A stretch of DNA of 60,625 bases from Acinetobacter pollinis (GCF_015627175.1 NZ_VTDQ01000013.1:1-60625), one strand, 5' to 3'. Numbered from the stretch's first letter, positions 21,071-31,538 are shown. Program-made: numbers and translations. Notes: a model not told the origin generated them from the sequence alone.

Positions 21071-21296
21071 CAATTTCTTTTGCATCTTCAATTTTAATTT
21101 TCTCAGGCAAATCTTTAGTTCCCTCTAAAGTACTTACAAGTTCATTTATAAAGTTTTGCAAAGCTTTTGCTGTTTTCAAGCCTTCTTGATCCTTAGTAAT
21201 TTGTAAGTTCCCATAAATATTAATGCGATCTTCGGCATTTTCCAAAGTTAAATCATAAATTGATGAAGACTCATCACCTGCAAACGGTTTAAACAT
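21054..21296 (-). CDS. Small conserved-looking protein of unknown function
   Basis: An 80-residue acidic, soluble protein with no signal peptide and no cysteine. AGAGGAC upstream of the ATG is a convincing ribosome site, and the terminator fits its stop, so it is likely a real gene. The repeated ALQNFINELVSTLEG region looks helical. I do not recognise its family and see no functional link to znuB (convergent) or the nuclease gene upstream. Confidence 0.7.
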   Translation of the reverse strand: MFKPFAGDESSSIYDLTLENAEDRINIYGNLQITKDQEGLKTAKALQNFINELVSTLEGTKDLPEKIKIEDAKEIENPFL

Positions 21297-21335
21297 TTTA
21301 TTGTCCTCTATTGTTATCTAACAAGCATAGATGTG

Positions 21336-22403
21336 TTATGAACTTTTCAACATTTTTAAAATAAACTCTAAAATACTCGGTAATAGTTGTTTCAAAAACT
21401 GTATCACACGTTCTTGAATACCGCTAATCGTACCACTTGCACTATTTCCTGTTCTTCCCTCGGCATAAAATTGCTTCTGCAAAGACTGTATATCTGCATC
21501 TGATACATGCTCTGCACACTCACTCTTCGCATCCCAACTTAAATAACTGGCTTTTTGTGCAGGTTTCACCTCACCACCCGTCAGTGGTAAATCATATATT
21601 TTTCGTTTTGTACTTTCATTGAGCGTTGGAAATAAATTGATACCTGTTAAGTCTTCAATCTCACACACACTCACCACTCGAACATTGAGTGAATTATTAT
21701 TAGGTGCATAATAGGCACCAATAACACCTGTTTGTGGATAATAAACAGCTTTAAACACAGCAGATGGAACAAATACACCGTTACCTATGGTTGAAAGCTT
21801 CTTCCCTGAGAAAATAGGGCCTGTGATTACATAAGCATCATGTTTTTGTTTTGTTACAGTAGAACGTGTTGCTTCTTCAAGCTTTCTCCAAATATCCTGA
21901 TTATTTTTAGGTGCTTGTGGCACCATATTCGCCAGAGAAAAACTATCTGCTTGTGAAAGCGTATCTGGCATATCTCCATTAGGAGACATATGCCCACGGT
22001 CAAAACCCGATCCTTTATAGTCTCTTAAAGTTGCACGAAACTGAGGACTCACTCTTTCTTCTTCATGGAAGCTATCTTCGCGTTTAATTTTATGGCTTAA
22101 ACGCTGTACTGTTAAATGCTCGGCACTCCAAAGTGGTGTTTTTGACATTCCAGAATACATGACATTAAAGCCATGAAAACATAGTGCTGTCGTATTCTTT
22201 TTTAAGCTATCTCTGACTAAATATGGTGGTGTATCTTTATAAAACTCATTCAGACAAGAAGAACTGCTCCAAAAGTTCGTTCCAGCATAAACACTCTGAC
22301 CACCAATAACAGCAAGTGTAGTTACTGTGGTACATGCCAAATAACGGCGTAAACGAGAAATTGCTGGAATAGAAAAAACTTTGTGAACCATTAAATATTT
22401 CAT
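21336..22403 (-). CDS. Exported DNA/RNA non-specific endonuclease
   Basis: A NUC (NucA/Serratia-type, beta-beta-alpha-metal) nuclease of about 355 residues. The DRGHMSPNGDM block carries the catalytic His, and SFSLANMVPQAP followed by NNQDIWRKLE supplies the metal-binding Asn. A hydrophobic stretch ending in QSVYA looks like a signal peptide with a long N-region. The frame is open to 22487, 28 codons upstream, but neither start has a ribosome site; I prefer 22403. It probably acts in the periplasm or outside, for nucleic acid degradation. It could affect uptake of transforming DNA, but that is a guess. Confidence 0.85.
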   Translation of the reverse strand: MKYLMVHKVFSIPAISRLRRYLACTTVTTLAVIGGQSVYAGTNFWSSSSCLNEFYKDTPPYLVRDSLKKNTTALCFHGFNVMYSGMSKTPLWSAEHLTVQRLSHKIKREDSFHEEERVSPQFRATLRDYKGSGFDRGHMSPNGDMPDTLSQADSFSLANMVPQAPKNNQDIWRKLEEATRSTVTKQKHDAYVITGPIFSGKKLSTIGNGVFVPSAVFKAVYYPQTGVIGAYYAPNNNSLNVRVVSVCEIEDLTGINLFPTLNESTKRKIYDLPLTGGEVKPAQKASYLSWDAKSECAEHVSDADIQSLQKQFYAEGRTGNSASGTISGIQERVIQFLKQLLPSILEFILKMLKSS

Positions 22404-22648
22404 ATTTTTTTCGAAAAAATGTCCTTGGGTGAGATTATCAAGCAACTTTTGGAAAGTATATTCAAGATCTCTCAATTGTCTATACATTAAACAATAGCAT
22501 TTTACAAAACCACGAAATATTCATGTTTATGTATACATATGATGCTTTTATGAAAATTTTATACTTCCTAAATTGATTATAAATAAAATATATGCGAATG
22601 TAGCTTTGTTATAATTTAAACAATTTTATTGATGTGAATTGGAGTTAC

Positions 22649-22915
22649 ATGATGGGTAAAATCATAACGACAATTGGGTTAGCGACGGGTCTTCTTGCAA
22701 CAACTGCTTTTGCAGAACCTGCTGTTGAGTCAGGTCAAACCTTAGAAAGTCTCTCTCAAGCACAGGTGTCGACGACTGTAAATGGACAACCGGGGTCATT
22801 AAAGAGTCTTTTACAAAGTGGGCAATATACATTGGTTTCACCAGATAGCAATGTACAACAAACTCCAAATGACAATACTGACCAACAGCCAGCATCTACG
22901 CCTGCTGGAATGTAA
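22649..22915 (+). CDS. Small exported protein of unknown function
   Basis: An 88-residue protein with a clean signal peptide (cleavage after TTAFA, about residue 22) and a hydrophilic mature part rich in Ser, Gln and Thr with a Pro/Thr tail. GGAG lies just before the ATG at 22649; five upstream codons are open but unnecessary. It has its own terminator. No family is recognised. SLKSLLQSGQYTLVS may form the only structured element. Confidence 0.7.
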   Translation: MMGKIITTIGLATGLLATTAFAEPAVESGQTLESLSQAQVSTTVNGQPGSLKSLLQSGQYTLVSPDSNVQQTPNDNTDQQPASTPAGM

Positions 22916-22925
22916 TTGGCAAATA

Positions 22926-22953
22926 AAAAACCGGGCAAATTGCCCGGTTTTTT
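22926..22953. terminator. Bidirectional terminator
   Basis: CCGGGCA and TGCCCGG pair around AAT, with A and T runs on the two sides. It ends the small exported protein gene rightward and kup leftward. Confidence 0.92.
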
Positions 22954-22957
22954 ATTT

Positions 22958-24838
22958 TTAAATTTCTATCTGACTTCCCATTTCAACCACACGATTGGTC
23001 GGAATAAGATAAAAGTCACTCACTGGACTTGTATTGCGATACATAGAAATAAAGAGCTTTTCTCGCCAAGGTGCCATCCCCTCTCCAACCGTATGAATTA
23101 AGCGATCTCTAGAAATAAAGAAACTCATATGCATCATATCGAATTCAAAACCAAGTGATTCATACGCTTGCTGTAATGCAACTGGAATATCGGGTTGATC
23201 TTTAAAACCATAGTACATAAAGATTCGATAAAATCGATCATCTAATTTTTCAATATGTAGCCTATCTTTATCTTGAACATATGGAACATCTTGAGTAATG
23301 ACAGTCACCATGATGTTTCGTTCATGTAAAACTTTATTATGCTTGATATTATGTAACATCGCATGAGGCACAATATTAGGCGTACCCGTTAGAAATACAG
23401 CTTCGCCCGGTACGTACTTCGTGTCGTCACTTGCACGTACACTTTTTATAAATAGTTCAAGTGGAAGCGCATCTTTTTCGAGTCGCTGAATCACAATTTC
23501 TCGACCATTTTTCCATGTGATTAATATGGTAAAAACAACAAAACCAATCACTATCGGAACCCAACCACCGACCAAAATTTTTGAAGACGTTGATGCAACA
23601 AATACCGTATCTATACATAAAAATGGAATTGCAAATGCAGCCACTTTCCACCAAGGCCACTGCCAACCACTTCTTGCATATGCAGAAACCAAAATGGTAC
23701 TACACAACATCGTCATCGTTACTGCTATACCGTACGCACCAGCGAGGTTTGCACTATTGTGAAATAGCAAAATTAAAATGAGTACAGAGACGTATAATAT
23801 CCAATTAATGAATGGTAAGTAAATCTGTCCTTGCTCTATATCCGATGTGTGATGTACAGCAAGACGCGGCAAATATCTCAATTGAATGGCCTGATTTGCC
23901 ATTGAGAATACACCTGTAATTACTGCTTGCGAGGCAATAACTGCTGCAGCAACCGCAAGAATAATCATGGGAAATAATCCCCACTGCGGTACTAAAAGAT
24001 AAAATGGATTTGAAATTGCTGTTTCATCTCTTAAAAGTAATGCACCCTGTCCTGCATAATTTAACAATAAGCAAGGACATACAATCGTAAACCATGCTAA
24101 ACGAATAGGTTGTCTACCAAAATGCCCCATATCTGCATAAAGTGCTTCACCACCCGTTAGCGTTAATACCACTGCACCCATAGTTAGAAAAGCAACTTTA
24201 GGCTCACTAACTACAAAATTTACAGCCCAGTACGGATTAATTAAAGTCAGCACGTAAGGTGTTTGAATAATACTCCAAATACCTAACAAACCAATTGAGA
24301 TAAACCATGTCAGGGTAATCGGGCCAAAAAGTTTCCCCATCGTCCCTGTACCGTGGCGCTGTATCATGAATAATGCTGTTAAAATTCCAAGTGCAATAGG
24401 CATCAACCATTGGTTAAAACTTGGTGTAACAATGCTTAACCCTTCAACCGCAGATAGAACAGATACTGCAGGGGTAATAATGCCGTCACCAAAAAATAAG
24501 GAGGCACCAATAAAGCCTAATGCAATCAGATAAATCTTTTTATTATGATCAAGTCTTTTCGATCGCAAATTAAGCGCAAGGAGAGACATAATTCCACCCT
24601 CACCATTATTATCTGCTCTCATAATGAAAGTGACGTACTTAATACTAATTGTAAGCATCATTGACCAAAAGACCAATGACAACACCCCCATAACAGTCGA
24701 TTGACTGATAGAAATATGTGCTGCAATAAAGCACTCTCGAATTGCATACAATGGACTGGTTCCAATGTCACCAAACACAACACCTAAAGCAGCCAGTGTC
24801 AATGCATGCATAGATGGTTTTACCGTTGAATTTTGCAT
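22958..24838 (-). CDS. kup: Low-affinity potassium uptake protein Kup
   Basis: A K+/H+ symporter of the KUP/HAK/KT family, 626 residues from the ATG at 24838 (a GTG eight codons upstream is also open). [18 protein letters not shown] at the N-terminus is the family hallmark. About twelve membrane helices are followed by a cytoplasmic C-terminal domain from about residue 450. It is monocistronic and read away from the tRNA-Ser gene. Confidence 0.96.
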   Translation of the reverse strand: MQNSTVKPSMHALTLAALGVVFGDIGTSPLYAIRECFIAAHISISQSTVMGVLSLVFWSMMLTISIKYVTFIMRADNNGEGGIMSLLALNLRSKRLDHNKKIYLIALGFIGASLFFGDGIITPAVSVLSAVEGLSIVTPSFNQWLMPIALGILTALFMIQRHGTGTMGKLFGPITLTWFISIGLLGIWSIIQTPYVLTLINPYWAVNFVVSEPKVAFLTMGAVVLTLTGGEALYADMGHFGRQPIRLAWFTIVCPCLLLNYAGQGALLLRDETAISNPFYLLVPQWGLFPMIILAVAAAVIASQAVITGVFSMANQAIQLRYLPRLAVHHTSDIEQGQIYLPFINWILYVSVLILILLFHNSANLAGAYGIAVTMTMLCSTILVSAYARSGWQWPWWKVAAFAIPFLCIDTVFVASTSSKILVGGWVPIVIGFVVFTILITWKNGREIVIQRLEKDALPLELFIKSVRASDDTKYVPGEAVFLTGTPNIVPHAMLHNIKHNKVLHERNIMVTVITQDVPYVQDKDRLHIEKLDDRFYRIFMYYGFKDQPDIPVALQQAYESLGFEFDMMHMSFFISRDRLIHTVGEGMAPWREKLFISMYRNTSPVSDFYLIPTNRVVEMGSQIEI

Positions 24839-24918
24839 AAAAAAACTACATGTTCTTCGCACATATGGCGAATATTAGCACTAAGTTAAGCCTTTTGCTT
24901 TAAATCTTATATTTCAGC

Positions 24919-24947
24919 TTGGCAGGTTGTATTTTTTTCGCTATCAT
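24919..24947 (+). promoter_or_regulatory. Promoter of tRNA-Ser
   Basis: TTGGCA (24919-24924) and TATCAT (24942-24947) are 17 bases apart and end 11 bases before the tRNA. The CG-rich bases just after the second box resemble the discriminator of stringently controlled promoters. Confidence 0.65.
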
Positions 24948-24958
24948 CCTCGCCCATT

Positions 24959-25048
24959 GGTGAGGTGTCCGAGTGGCTGAAGGAGCACGCCTGGAAAGCG
25001 TGTATACGTTTGCGCGTATCGAGGGTTCGAATCCCTCTCTCACCGCCA
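24959..25048 (+). tRNA. tRNA-Ser (anticodon GGA)
   Basis: The 90-base gene folds as a class II tRNA. The acceptor GGTGAGG pairs with TCTCACC, the anticodon loop CTGGAAA carries GGA, a long variable arm follows, and the T arm is GAGGG-TTCGAAT-CCCTC. CCA is encoded. It reads UCC and UCU codons. No integrase or direct repeat stands next to it. Confidence 0.97.
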
Positions 25049-25153
25049 AATTATAATGATTTCATTACTCAATAAATAATACTCTATTTCCCATAACTTT
25101 ATTTTTCCTTAATATTTATTCTATATACATTAAACTCATTTATTTATATGAAG

Positions 25154-25618
25154 TTAAATAATATCTGCAAAGCTTGCATTTAAAATACTTACTAAATCAT
25201 CTGGTTTAATTCCTATATCTAATCCTCGACGACCTCCACTAATATATATTTTCTCTAACGAGGTTGCTTGCATCGCAAGTAGTGTTTTTAAGCGTTTTTT
25301 TTGGCCTATAGGACTAATTCCTCCAACCAAATAACCCGTAATTCTTTCTGCATCGTGTAGGTCAGCCATTACGACTTTTTTGCATCCCAATGCTTGTGCA
25401 ACTTTCTTCAAATTTAATTGATGGCTAACAGGTAATACAGAAACATAGAACTGCTTCCCATCTGTAATAAGTAGCGTTTTAAATACTTCCTCAGGCTGTA
25501 AACCCAGCTTTTCAACAGCTTCCAAACCATAGCTATTGGTCGCATTTGCATCATGTATATATTCATGTATGGTATAGCTGATTCTCTTTGCTTTTAATAA
25601 CTTACATGCAGGTGTCAT
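25154..25618 (-). CDS. ybaK: Cys-tRNA(Pro)/Cys-tRNA(Cys) deacylase YbaK
   Basis: A trans-editing factor of 154 residues that hydrolyses Cys-tRNA(Pro) made by mistake by prolyl-tRNA synthetase. The catalytic lysine is K47 in [25 protein letters not shown] and [11 protein letters not shown] match the family closely. It stands alone, convergent with the tRNA-Ser gene; the 105-base gap between them is AT-rich and empty. Confidence 0.95.
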   Translation of the reverse strand: MTPACKLLKAKRISYTIHEYIHDANATNSYGLEAVEKLGLQPEEVFKTLLITDGKQFYVSVLPVSHQLNLKKVAQALGCKKVVMADLHDAERITGYLVGGISPIGQKKRLKTLLAMQATSLEKIYISGGRRGLDIGIKPDDLVSILNASFADII

Positions 25619-25913
25619 AGGAATAAATTTCTAGTGTAGGAAAATAAATAGGATAATAGTGATGGATATTTTAAAAACAAATCAGGACTTTATTTTATAT
25701 ACACCTGATTTAAATGTAATTTTAAAATACAAACAAAATTATCACCCTATTTAAAGTGAATTCAAGTAAACTTTACGGGGTTTAAATCTACAATTATGTC
25801 CAATAATCAAAAAGAACTGATTTTAAGGGCGAAGCATAGTAGAATTTGCCTTTTAATTTTTCCCGGAAAGGCAGCGCCTCAACTCGATTTATGATGTTTT
25901 TCAAGGATTTTTT
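25619..25913. other. Fructose operon upstream region
   Basis: This 295-base gap holds the divergent starts of ybaK and fruB. TTTACG and TATGTC 17 bases apart (about 25773-25802) are a weak promoter candidate. TGCCTTTT and AAAGGCA form a hairpin near 25849-25873 in the probable fruB leader. I see no clear Cra/FruR palindrome. No regulator gene lies beside the operon in this window. Confidence 0.4.
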
Positions 25914-28760
25914 ATGTTAGCGCTAGATGTACAACATGTTAGAATGGATCAACATGCTGTTGATAAAGCTCAGGCGTTAGAGTGTCTAGTCAACATTTTA
26001 GTTGAAGATAAACTAGTTACTCCTGAATATTTAGAAGGCTTAAAAGCACGGGAGCAACAAAGTGCGACCTACCTAGGTCAAGGTATTGCTATACCGCATG
26101 GTACGCCACAATCAAGACAATATATTTTAGAAACAGGTGTACGACTCGCCCATTTCCCACAAGGTGTGGTATGGGACGGAGAAAATAAAATTTATCTCGC
26201 TGTTGTCATCGCTGCAAAATCAGACGAACACTTACAAGTACTACAAATACTGACAAGAGCACTGATTGACGATGTTTCAGACCGTGTTAAAAATGCAACA
26301 TCTGCAGAACAAATTATAGAACTCCTTCATGCACAGCCTCCCTCTTTAGCATTACACGAAAACCTTATTGCAACTCAAGTTCCTGCAAACGATACAGATG
26401 ATTTACTGTGGCAGGCAACGCAATTACTCAAACAACAAAAACTTGTAGAACCAGGTTTTATTTGTGCACTCGATCCTAAACAAATGATTCATTTAGGTGA
26501 AGGTACTTGGTCTATTACAGCAAGTGAACATGTCCTTAGTCCTGCTGTTAGTATTATCAAACCTGAACACCCTATTGAGCACCAAGGCGAAAGCATTAGC
26601 ACATTATTGTGTATCGCAAGCAACGATCAGTTAGATATGCCACAGTTTAACCGCTTAATGGATATTCTTTTTGATCCGAGTCAACTTGAAAAACTCACAC
26701 AAGAAAATGACAGCCATCAAATTGCACAAATTATTGGTGCAGAAATTATTCCTGACTGGCCGTCACGTAGCGTAACGCTCGCCAATGCACATGGTTTACA
26801 TGCAAGACCTGCCACTCAATTGGTAAATATTAGTAAAACCTTTAAAGGCGACATCCAAGTCTCTGCAGATGATGGGCAACTAGTTTCTGCAAAAAGTTTA
26901 ACTAAATTACTCTCATTGGGCTGTAAGCGCGGTCAAGTACTTACCTTTATTGCTGAACCAAATACTGATGCTGTTGCTGGATTAGATGACATTATCGCTG
27001 CTGTAAAAAATGGCTTAGGCGAAGAAGTAGAACCGATTGATGAACAAGAACTAGCGAACAATAATACTGATAAAGTTGAAGTGCTTACTTTTGAAGAAGA
27101 GGAATCAAACTCTGGAATTCCAGCATCTTCAGGTCTTGCTTTCGGTCCAGCACATGTCATTAAACCACGTGAGTTTAAATACGAACGTAATAGTAAAAAT
27201 GTAAAAGCAGAGACTGCGAAACTTGAACAAGCAATTGCACAAGTTAAAGAAAATATCCGCCAGTTTATTGCTGAAAGCAAAGTAGAAGCAATTAAGCAAA
27301 TTTTTACAGCACATCTAGAAATGTTAGATGATCCTGACCTTATTCAAGGCGTTCATAAAGGGCTAAAGCAAAATCTTTCTGCACCTGCTGCTTGGCACGA
27401 ACATATTGAAGCTGCTGCAAAAGCACAAGAACAACTTAAAGATCACCTACTCGCAGAGCGTGCGGCAGACTTACGTGACATTGGTGAGCGTGTTTTGGCT
27501 GTCCTTTGTGGTGTACCAGATGTTGTAGAACCTCAAGAGCCATACATCCTAATTATGCATGATGTTGGGCCAAGTGATGTTGCTCGTTTAGATAAAGACC
27601 GCGTTGCCGGTATTTTAACAGCAGTAGGCGGTGCAAGTGCGCACAGTGCAATTGTTGCAAGAGCACTTGGTATTCCGGCTGTTGTTGGTGCGGGCAGTAG
27701 TGTTCTTAAAATTGAAAGTAATACAACTGTACTCATTAACGGCGACAATGGCGACTTTGTCATTGATCCAGCTCAATCACTTATTGAACATGCTGTTGCT
27801 GAACGCGAGCGCCAACGTCAAATTCGTATTGAAGCAGAAAAACACTGTTTAGAACCTGCAATCACACTAGATAAGCATCAAGTGGAAATTGCTGCAAATA
27901 TTGGAAAAGTAAACGCAGCCGGAAAAGCTGTAAAAGATGGTGCAGAAGCAATAGGTCTTTTGCGTACAGAACTGGTCTTTATGGCACATAACAGTGCTCC
28001 AGATGAAAAGACACAAGAGGCAGACTATCGTGTTGTCCTTGATGATCTTGCAGGAAGACCACTGGTTGTACGTACGCTCGATGTAGGTGGCGATAAACCA
28101 CTTCCATATTTACCAATTGCAGAAGAAGAGAATCCTTTCTTAGGTATTCGTGGTATTCGTTTAACACTGCGTAAACCAGAACTCTTACGTCAACAGCTTG
28201 TTGCACTTTTAAAAGCTTCTGATAACCGCCCACTTCGCATTATGTTCCCTATGATCGGACGTGTCGAAGAATGGCGTGCTGCAAAAGCAATTTTAGATGA
28301 AGTACGTCAAGATTACCCATGTGAGAATTTAGAAGTAGGTATTATGATTGAGGTTCCTGCTGCGGCACTTCTCTCCCCTATTCTTGCTCAGGAAGTTGAT
28401 TTCTTTAGTATTGGAACCAATGACTTAACCCAATACACCATGGCAATTGACCGTGGTCACCCATTGCTTTCAGCTGAGGCAGATGGTCTGCATCCAAGTG
28501 TACTTTTACTCATTGATCAAACCGTACGTGCTGCACATCAATATGGGAAGTGGGTAGGTATCTGTGGTGAACTTGCAGCAGATCCAAAAGCAGTTCCAGT
28601 ACTCATGGGACTTGGTGTAGATGAGTTAAGTATGTCGAGTACAAGTATTCCTCTTGTAAAAGCACAAATTCGTACATTGAACTTTGCTGAATGCCAAAAT
28701 ATTGCACAAAAAGCATTACAGTGCGACAGTGCAACTGCAGTAAGACAATTAGGTGAATAA
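25914..28760 (+). CDS. fruB: Fructose PTS multiphosphoryl transfer protein (EIIA-HPr-EI)
   Basis: A 948-residue cytoplasmic fusion that carries phosphate from PEP to FruA. In order: EIIA-Fru (about 1-145, phospho-His H62 in GIAIPHGTP), an EIIA-like middle module without that histidine (about 155-280), HPr (about 283-370, H296 in HGLHARPA), and enzyme I (about 395-948, H577 in GGASAHSAIVARALG, with the PEP-binding end GTNDLTQYTMA). It is therefore a self-contained phosphorelay, as in Pseudomonas and Xanthomonas FruB. The order fruB-fruK-fruA with short spacing implies one operon. Confidence 0.97.
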   Translation: MLALDVQHVRMDQHAVDKAQALECLVNILVEDKLVTPEYLEGLKAREQQSATYLGQGIAIPHGTPQSRQYILETGVRLAHFPQGVVWDGENKIYLAVVIAAKSDEHLQVLQILTRALIDDVSDRVKNATSAEQIIELLHAQPPSLALHENLIATQVPANDTDDLLWQATQLLKQQKLVEPGFICALDPKQMIHLGEGTWSITASEHVLSPAVSIIKPEHPIEHQGESISTLLCIASNDQLDMPQFNRLMDILFDPSQLEKLTQENDSHQIAQIIGAEIIPDWPSRSVTLANAHGLHARPATQLVNISKTFKGDIQVSADDGQLVSAKSLTKLLSLGCKRGQVLTFIAEPNTDAVAGLDDIIAAVKNGLGEEVEPIDEQELANNNTDKVEVLTFEEEESNSGIPASSGLAFGPAHVIKPREFKYERNSKNVKAETAKLEQAIAQVKENIRQFIAESKVEAIKQIFTAHLEMLDDPDLIQGVHKGLKQNLSAPAAWHEHIEAAAKAQEQLKDHLLAERAADLRDIGERVLAVLCGVPDVVEPQEPYILIMHDVGPSDVARLDKDRVAGILTAVGGASAHSAIVARALGIPAVVGAGSSVLKIESNTTVLINGDNGDFVIDPAQSLIEHAVAERERQRQIRIEAEKHCLEPAITLDKHQVEIAANIGKVNAAGKAVKDGAEAIGLLRTELVFMAHNSAPDEKTQEADYRVVLDDLAGRPLVVRTLDVGGDKPLPYLPIAEEENPFLGIRGIRLTLRKPELLRQQLVALLKASDNRPLRIMFPMIGRVEEWRAAKAILDEVRQDYPCENLEVGIMIEVPAAALLSPILAQEVDFFSIGTNDLTQYTMAIDRGHPLLSAEADGLHPSVLLLIDQTVRAAHQYGKWVGICGELAADPKAVPVLMGLGVDELSMSSTSIPLVKAQIRTLNFAECQNIAQKALQCDSATAVRQLGE

Positions 28761-28762
28761 GC

Positions 28763-29695
28763 ATGGCAAAAGTTCTAACAATTACACTCAACCCTGCAAT
28801 TGATATTACTCTTCAACTAGATACTCTGAAAGTTGGAGAAGTGAATCGTCAACAATCGGCACAAAGTTTAGCTGCTGGTAAAGGACTGAATGTCGCGCAG
28901 GTTTTAAAAGATTTAGGTCATTCACCTATTGTTACTGGTTTTCTTGGACAAAGTAATCGTCAAATTTTCGATAAACACTTTGAAAAAGAAGGTTTAGACA
29001 ATCACTTTATTTATATACATGGTGAAACTCGCCATAATATTAAAGTTGCTGAACAATCTGGAAGAATGACCGACATTAACGGGAAAGGATTTTTCGTTGA
29101 TGAAGACGCCAAAAATCGTTTACGCGAGACGATAAGTCAACTGATTGATCAGGTAGAAATTATTGCAATTTCTGGAAGTTTACCTCAAGGTTTCTCGCCT
29201 GATGAACTTATAGAACTTATCGAATGGCTGAAAAGCAAAGGAAAGAAAGTTGCAGTAGATACCAGTGGTAAAGCACTGAGTGCTGCTATTTCAGCAAATC
29301 CATGGCTAATTAAACCAAATACAGATGAACTTAGCGAAGCATATAATGCACCTGCAAATACCTTTGCGGAACAAAAGGCTGTATTTGATAAGTTAAATGC
29401 CACAATTGAAAATATCATTGTTTCAATGGGCGAAGAAGGTGTGAATTGGTTACACCCTTCTCACCCATTACATGCAAAAGCACCCAAAGTCACTGTAAAA
29501 AGTACAGTAGGTGCTGGCGATTCTCTTGTTGCAGGAATGATTCACGGTTTTCTTACAAAAACGGCACCTGAAGAAACACTCAAAACAGCAACTGCCATCG
29601 GTAGCAATGCCGTAACTCAAATTGGTTTTGCTATTGAAGATCTATCTGCCATTGATAAGCTGAAGCAACAAATCTCAATTGATTCATTGAGTTAG
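28763..29695 (+). CDS. fruK: 1-phosphofructokinase
   Basis: A PfkB-family kinase of 310 residues converting fructose-1-phosphate to fructose-1,6-bisphosphate. The N-terminal LNPAIDITLQL and AAGKGLNVAQVLKDLG and the C-terminal anion-hole motif GAGDSLVAG with the catalytic Asp are present. It starts two bases after fruB. In bacteria that lack phosphofructokinase, as acinetobacters generally do, this supplies the fructose-bisphosphate directly. Confidence 0.96.
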   Translation: MAKVLTITLNPAIDITLQLDTLKVGEVNRQQSAQSLAAGKGLNVAQVLKDLGHSPIVTGFLGQSNRQIFDKHFEKEGLDNHFIYIHGETRHNIKVAEQSGRMTDINGKGFFVDEDAKNRLRETISQLIDQVEIIAISGSLPQGFSPDELIELIEWLKSKGKKVAVDTSGKALSAAISANPWLIKPNTDELSEAYNAPANTFAEQKAVFDKLNATIENIIVSMGEEGVNWLHPSHPLHAKAPKVTVKSTVGAGDSLVAGMIHGFLTKTAPEETLKTATAIGSNAVTQIGFAIEDLSAIDKLKQQISIDSLS

Positions 29696-29704
29696 GTGAG
29701 AAAA

Positions 29705-31435
29705 ATGCAAAACACTAAACATATTTTATTTGTTCCAAATAGTCCTGAACAACCTATCAATGCATTGATTTTGGCACGTAAACTCGCCAGTGTTGCTTCA
29801 TCTCTAGGATATAAAAACACTGTTGCACAATCTATGGAAACCATGGATACGCAGCAAGCAGATCATGTCATTTTTATTGGTCGCCGTCCAAGTTTGACAG
29901 ATGCATTAAAAGACAAACAAGTTTCAATTGTGAGCTTAGATGTACTCCAAAATAATGCAGAAGATATTCTAAACAATGCATTAAATACATCGACAACTAC
30001 AGAAGCACTTGCATCTACCAGCACTGCCTCATCAGGAAGTGCTAGTAAATTTGTTGCAATTACTGCATGTCCAACAGGTGTTGCACATACTTTTATGGCA
30101 GCAGAAGCCTTACAACAAGGCGCTGCAAAGCATGGGTATCAAATTAATATTGAGACTCAAGGTTCTGTGGGTGCAAAAAATATTCTCACTCCAGAAAGTA
30201 TTGCAGAAGCAGATATTGTTATATTAGCAACGGATATTGAAGTAAATACCGATCGATTTATTGGTAAACGTGTATATCGTTGTGGTACAGGTTTTGCGCT
30301 AAAACAAACCGATAAAGCTTTTGCAAATGCAATTAAAGAAGCGACAGTTTTAGAATCAGGTACACAACAAAGTCAAGATGAAGCAAAAAGTGAGAAGAAA
30401 GAAAAAGTAGGTGTATATAAACACTTACTTACAGGTATTTCTTACATGTTGCCTATGGTTGTTGCAGGTGGCCTCATTTTAGCCATTTCACTTTTCTTTG
30501 GCTTAAACCCAGCCGAAGGGACGTTAGCAGCCAATCTGGGACTCATTGGAAAAACAGCACTAACTTTAATGGTGCCAATGCTATCTGGCTATATCGCTTA
30601 TTCTATTGCAGACCGCCCTGGTCTAACTCCGGGCTTAATTGGTGGTTTTCTTGCAGCAGGACCTTTAGGTGCAGGCTTCTTAGGTGGAATCGCATCTGGT
30701 TACATTGCAGGTTATATTGCGCTCTTTCTTGCCAAGAAAGTGAAGCTACCTCAAAGTGTTGAATCTCTAAAACCAATTCTTATTATCCCATTGTTTGCCA
30801 GTCTTATTACTGGTCTAATTATGGTTTATGTTGTAGGTCATCCAGTTGCCTATATTTTCGATGCTATGAAGCACTTCCTGAATAATATGGGTACAGGTAA
30901 TGCTGTCCTTATGGGAATGATTTTAGCTGGAATGATGTGTATCGACTTGGGTGGTCCAATTAATAAAGCTGCATATGCTTTTACCGTGGGTCTACTTACA
31001 ACCAACACTTACATGCCAATGGCTGCTACCATGGCAGGCGGTATGGTTCCTCCTTTAGGTATGGCTATTGCGACCTTTATTGCAAAAGCAAAGTTTGACC
31101 AAGCTGAGCGTGATGCTGGTAAAGCAGCCTTTGTTTTAGGCTTATGCTTTATCTCTGAAGGTGCGATTTCATTTGCAGCTAGAGATGCAGTTAAAGTCAT
31201 TCCAAGCTGTATTATTGGTGGGGCAATTACTGGTGCACTTGTTGCCTTCTTTGGTTGTCAGTTAATGGCACCTCATGGTGGTATTTTCGTTCTACTCATT
31301 CCAAATGCAATTAACCATGCATTTTTATATCTTGCTTCTATTTTGGCAGGTAGCATTGTAACGGGCGTAGTGTACGCAGTAATTCGTAAGAAGAATCCTG
31401 AAACGCCTGTTGTAAAAACAGTAGAAACCGCATAA
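29705..31435 (+). CDS. fruA: Fructose-specific PTS EIIBC permease
   Basis: The membrane permease, 576 residues from the ATG at 29705, which has AGGTGA at the correct distance; a GTG three codons upstream is less likely. A degenerate EIIB-like domain (about 1-95) precedes the functional EIIB domain with phospho-Cys C122 in ITACPTGVAHT. The EIIC domain (about 230-560) has eight or more membrane helices. The start overlaps the end of fruK. It imports fructose as fructose-1-phosphate. Confidence 0.96.
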   Translation: MQNTKHILFVPNSPEQPINALILARKLASVASSLGYKNTVAQSMETMDTQQADHVIFIGRRPSLTDALKDKQVSIVSLDVLQNNAEDILNNALNTSTTTEALASTSTASSGSASKFVAITACPTGVAHTFMAAEALQQGAAKHGYQINIETQGSVGAKNILTPESIAEADIVILATDIEVNTDRFIGKRVYRCGTGFALKQTDKAFANAIKEATVLESGTQQSQDEAKSEKKEKVGVYKHLLTGISYMLPMVVAGGLILAISLFFGLNPAEGTLAANLGLIGKTALTLMVPMLSGYIAYSIADRPGLTPGLIGGFLAAGPLGAGFLGGIASGYIAGYIALFLAKKVKLPQSVESLKPILIIPLFASLITGLIMVYVVGHPVAYIFDAMKHFLNNMGTGNAVLMGMILAGMMCIDLGGPINKAAYAFTVGLLTTNTYMPMAATMAGGMVPPLGMAIATFIAKAKFDQAERDAGKAAFVLGLCFISEGAISFAARDAVKVIPSCIIGGAITGALVAFFGCQLMAPHGGIFVLLIPNAINHAFLYLASILAGSIVTGVVYAVIRKKNPETPVVKTVETA

Positions 31436-31459
31436 CTCTTCATTCTTTTGTAGCTATTT

Positions 31460-31485
31460 AGCCGAGTAGTTTTACTCGGCTTTTT
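31460..31485 (+). terminator. Terminator of the fruBKA operon
   Basis: AGCCGAGTA and TACTCGGCT pair around GTTT and are followed by a run of Ts, 24 bases past the fruA stop. Confidence 0.92.
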
Positions 31486-31538
31486 ACATTTTAGAAATAA
31501 GATCTCATACTTTTTTAAGCGAATTTTAAATTTTAACT

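Noticed and set aside
22404..22487. Longer N-terminus of the secreted nuclease
   Set aside because: It would bury the signal peptide about 60 residues in, and no ribosome site supports it; it is kept as an alternative only.
24959..25048. tRNA-Ser as an integration site for a genomic island
   Set aside because: No integrase gene and no direct repeat of the tRNA end were seen within the neighbouring genes, which are all core genes.
25849..25873. Possible riboswitch in the fruB leader
   Set aside because: Only one simple hairpin is visible, with no known aptamer features.
26933..27280. Minus-strand open frame inside fruB
   Set aside because: fruB is clearly coding through all its domains here, and the antisense frame has no motif or ribosome site.
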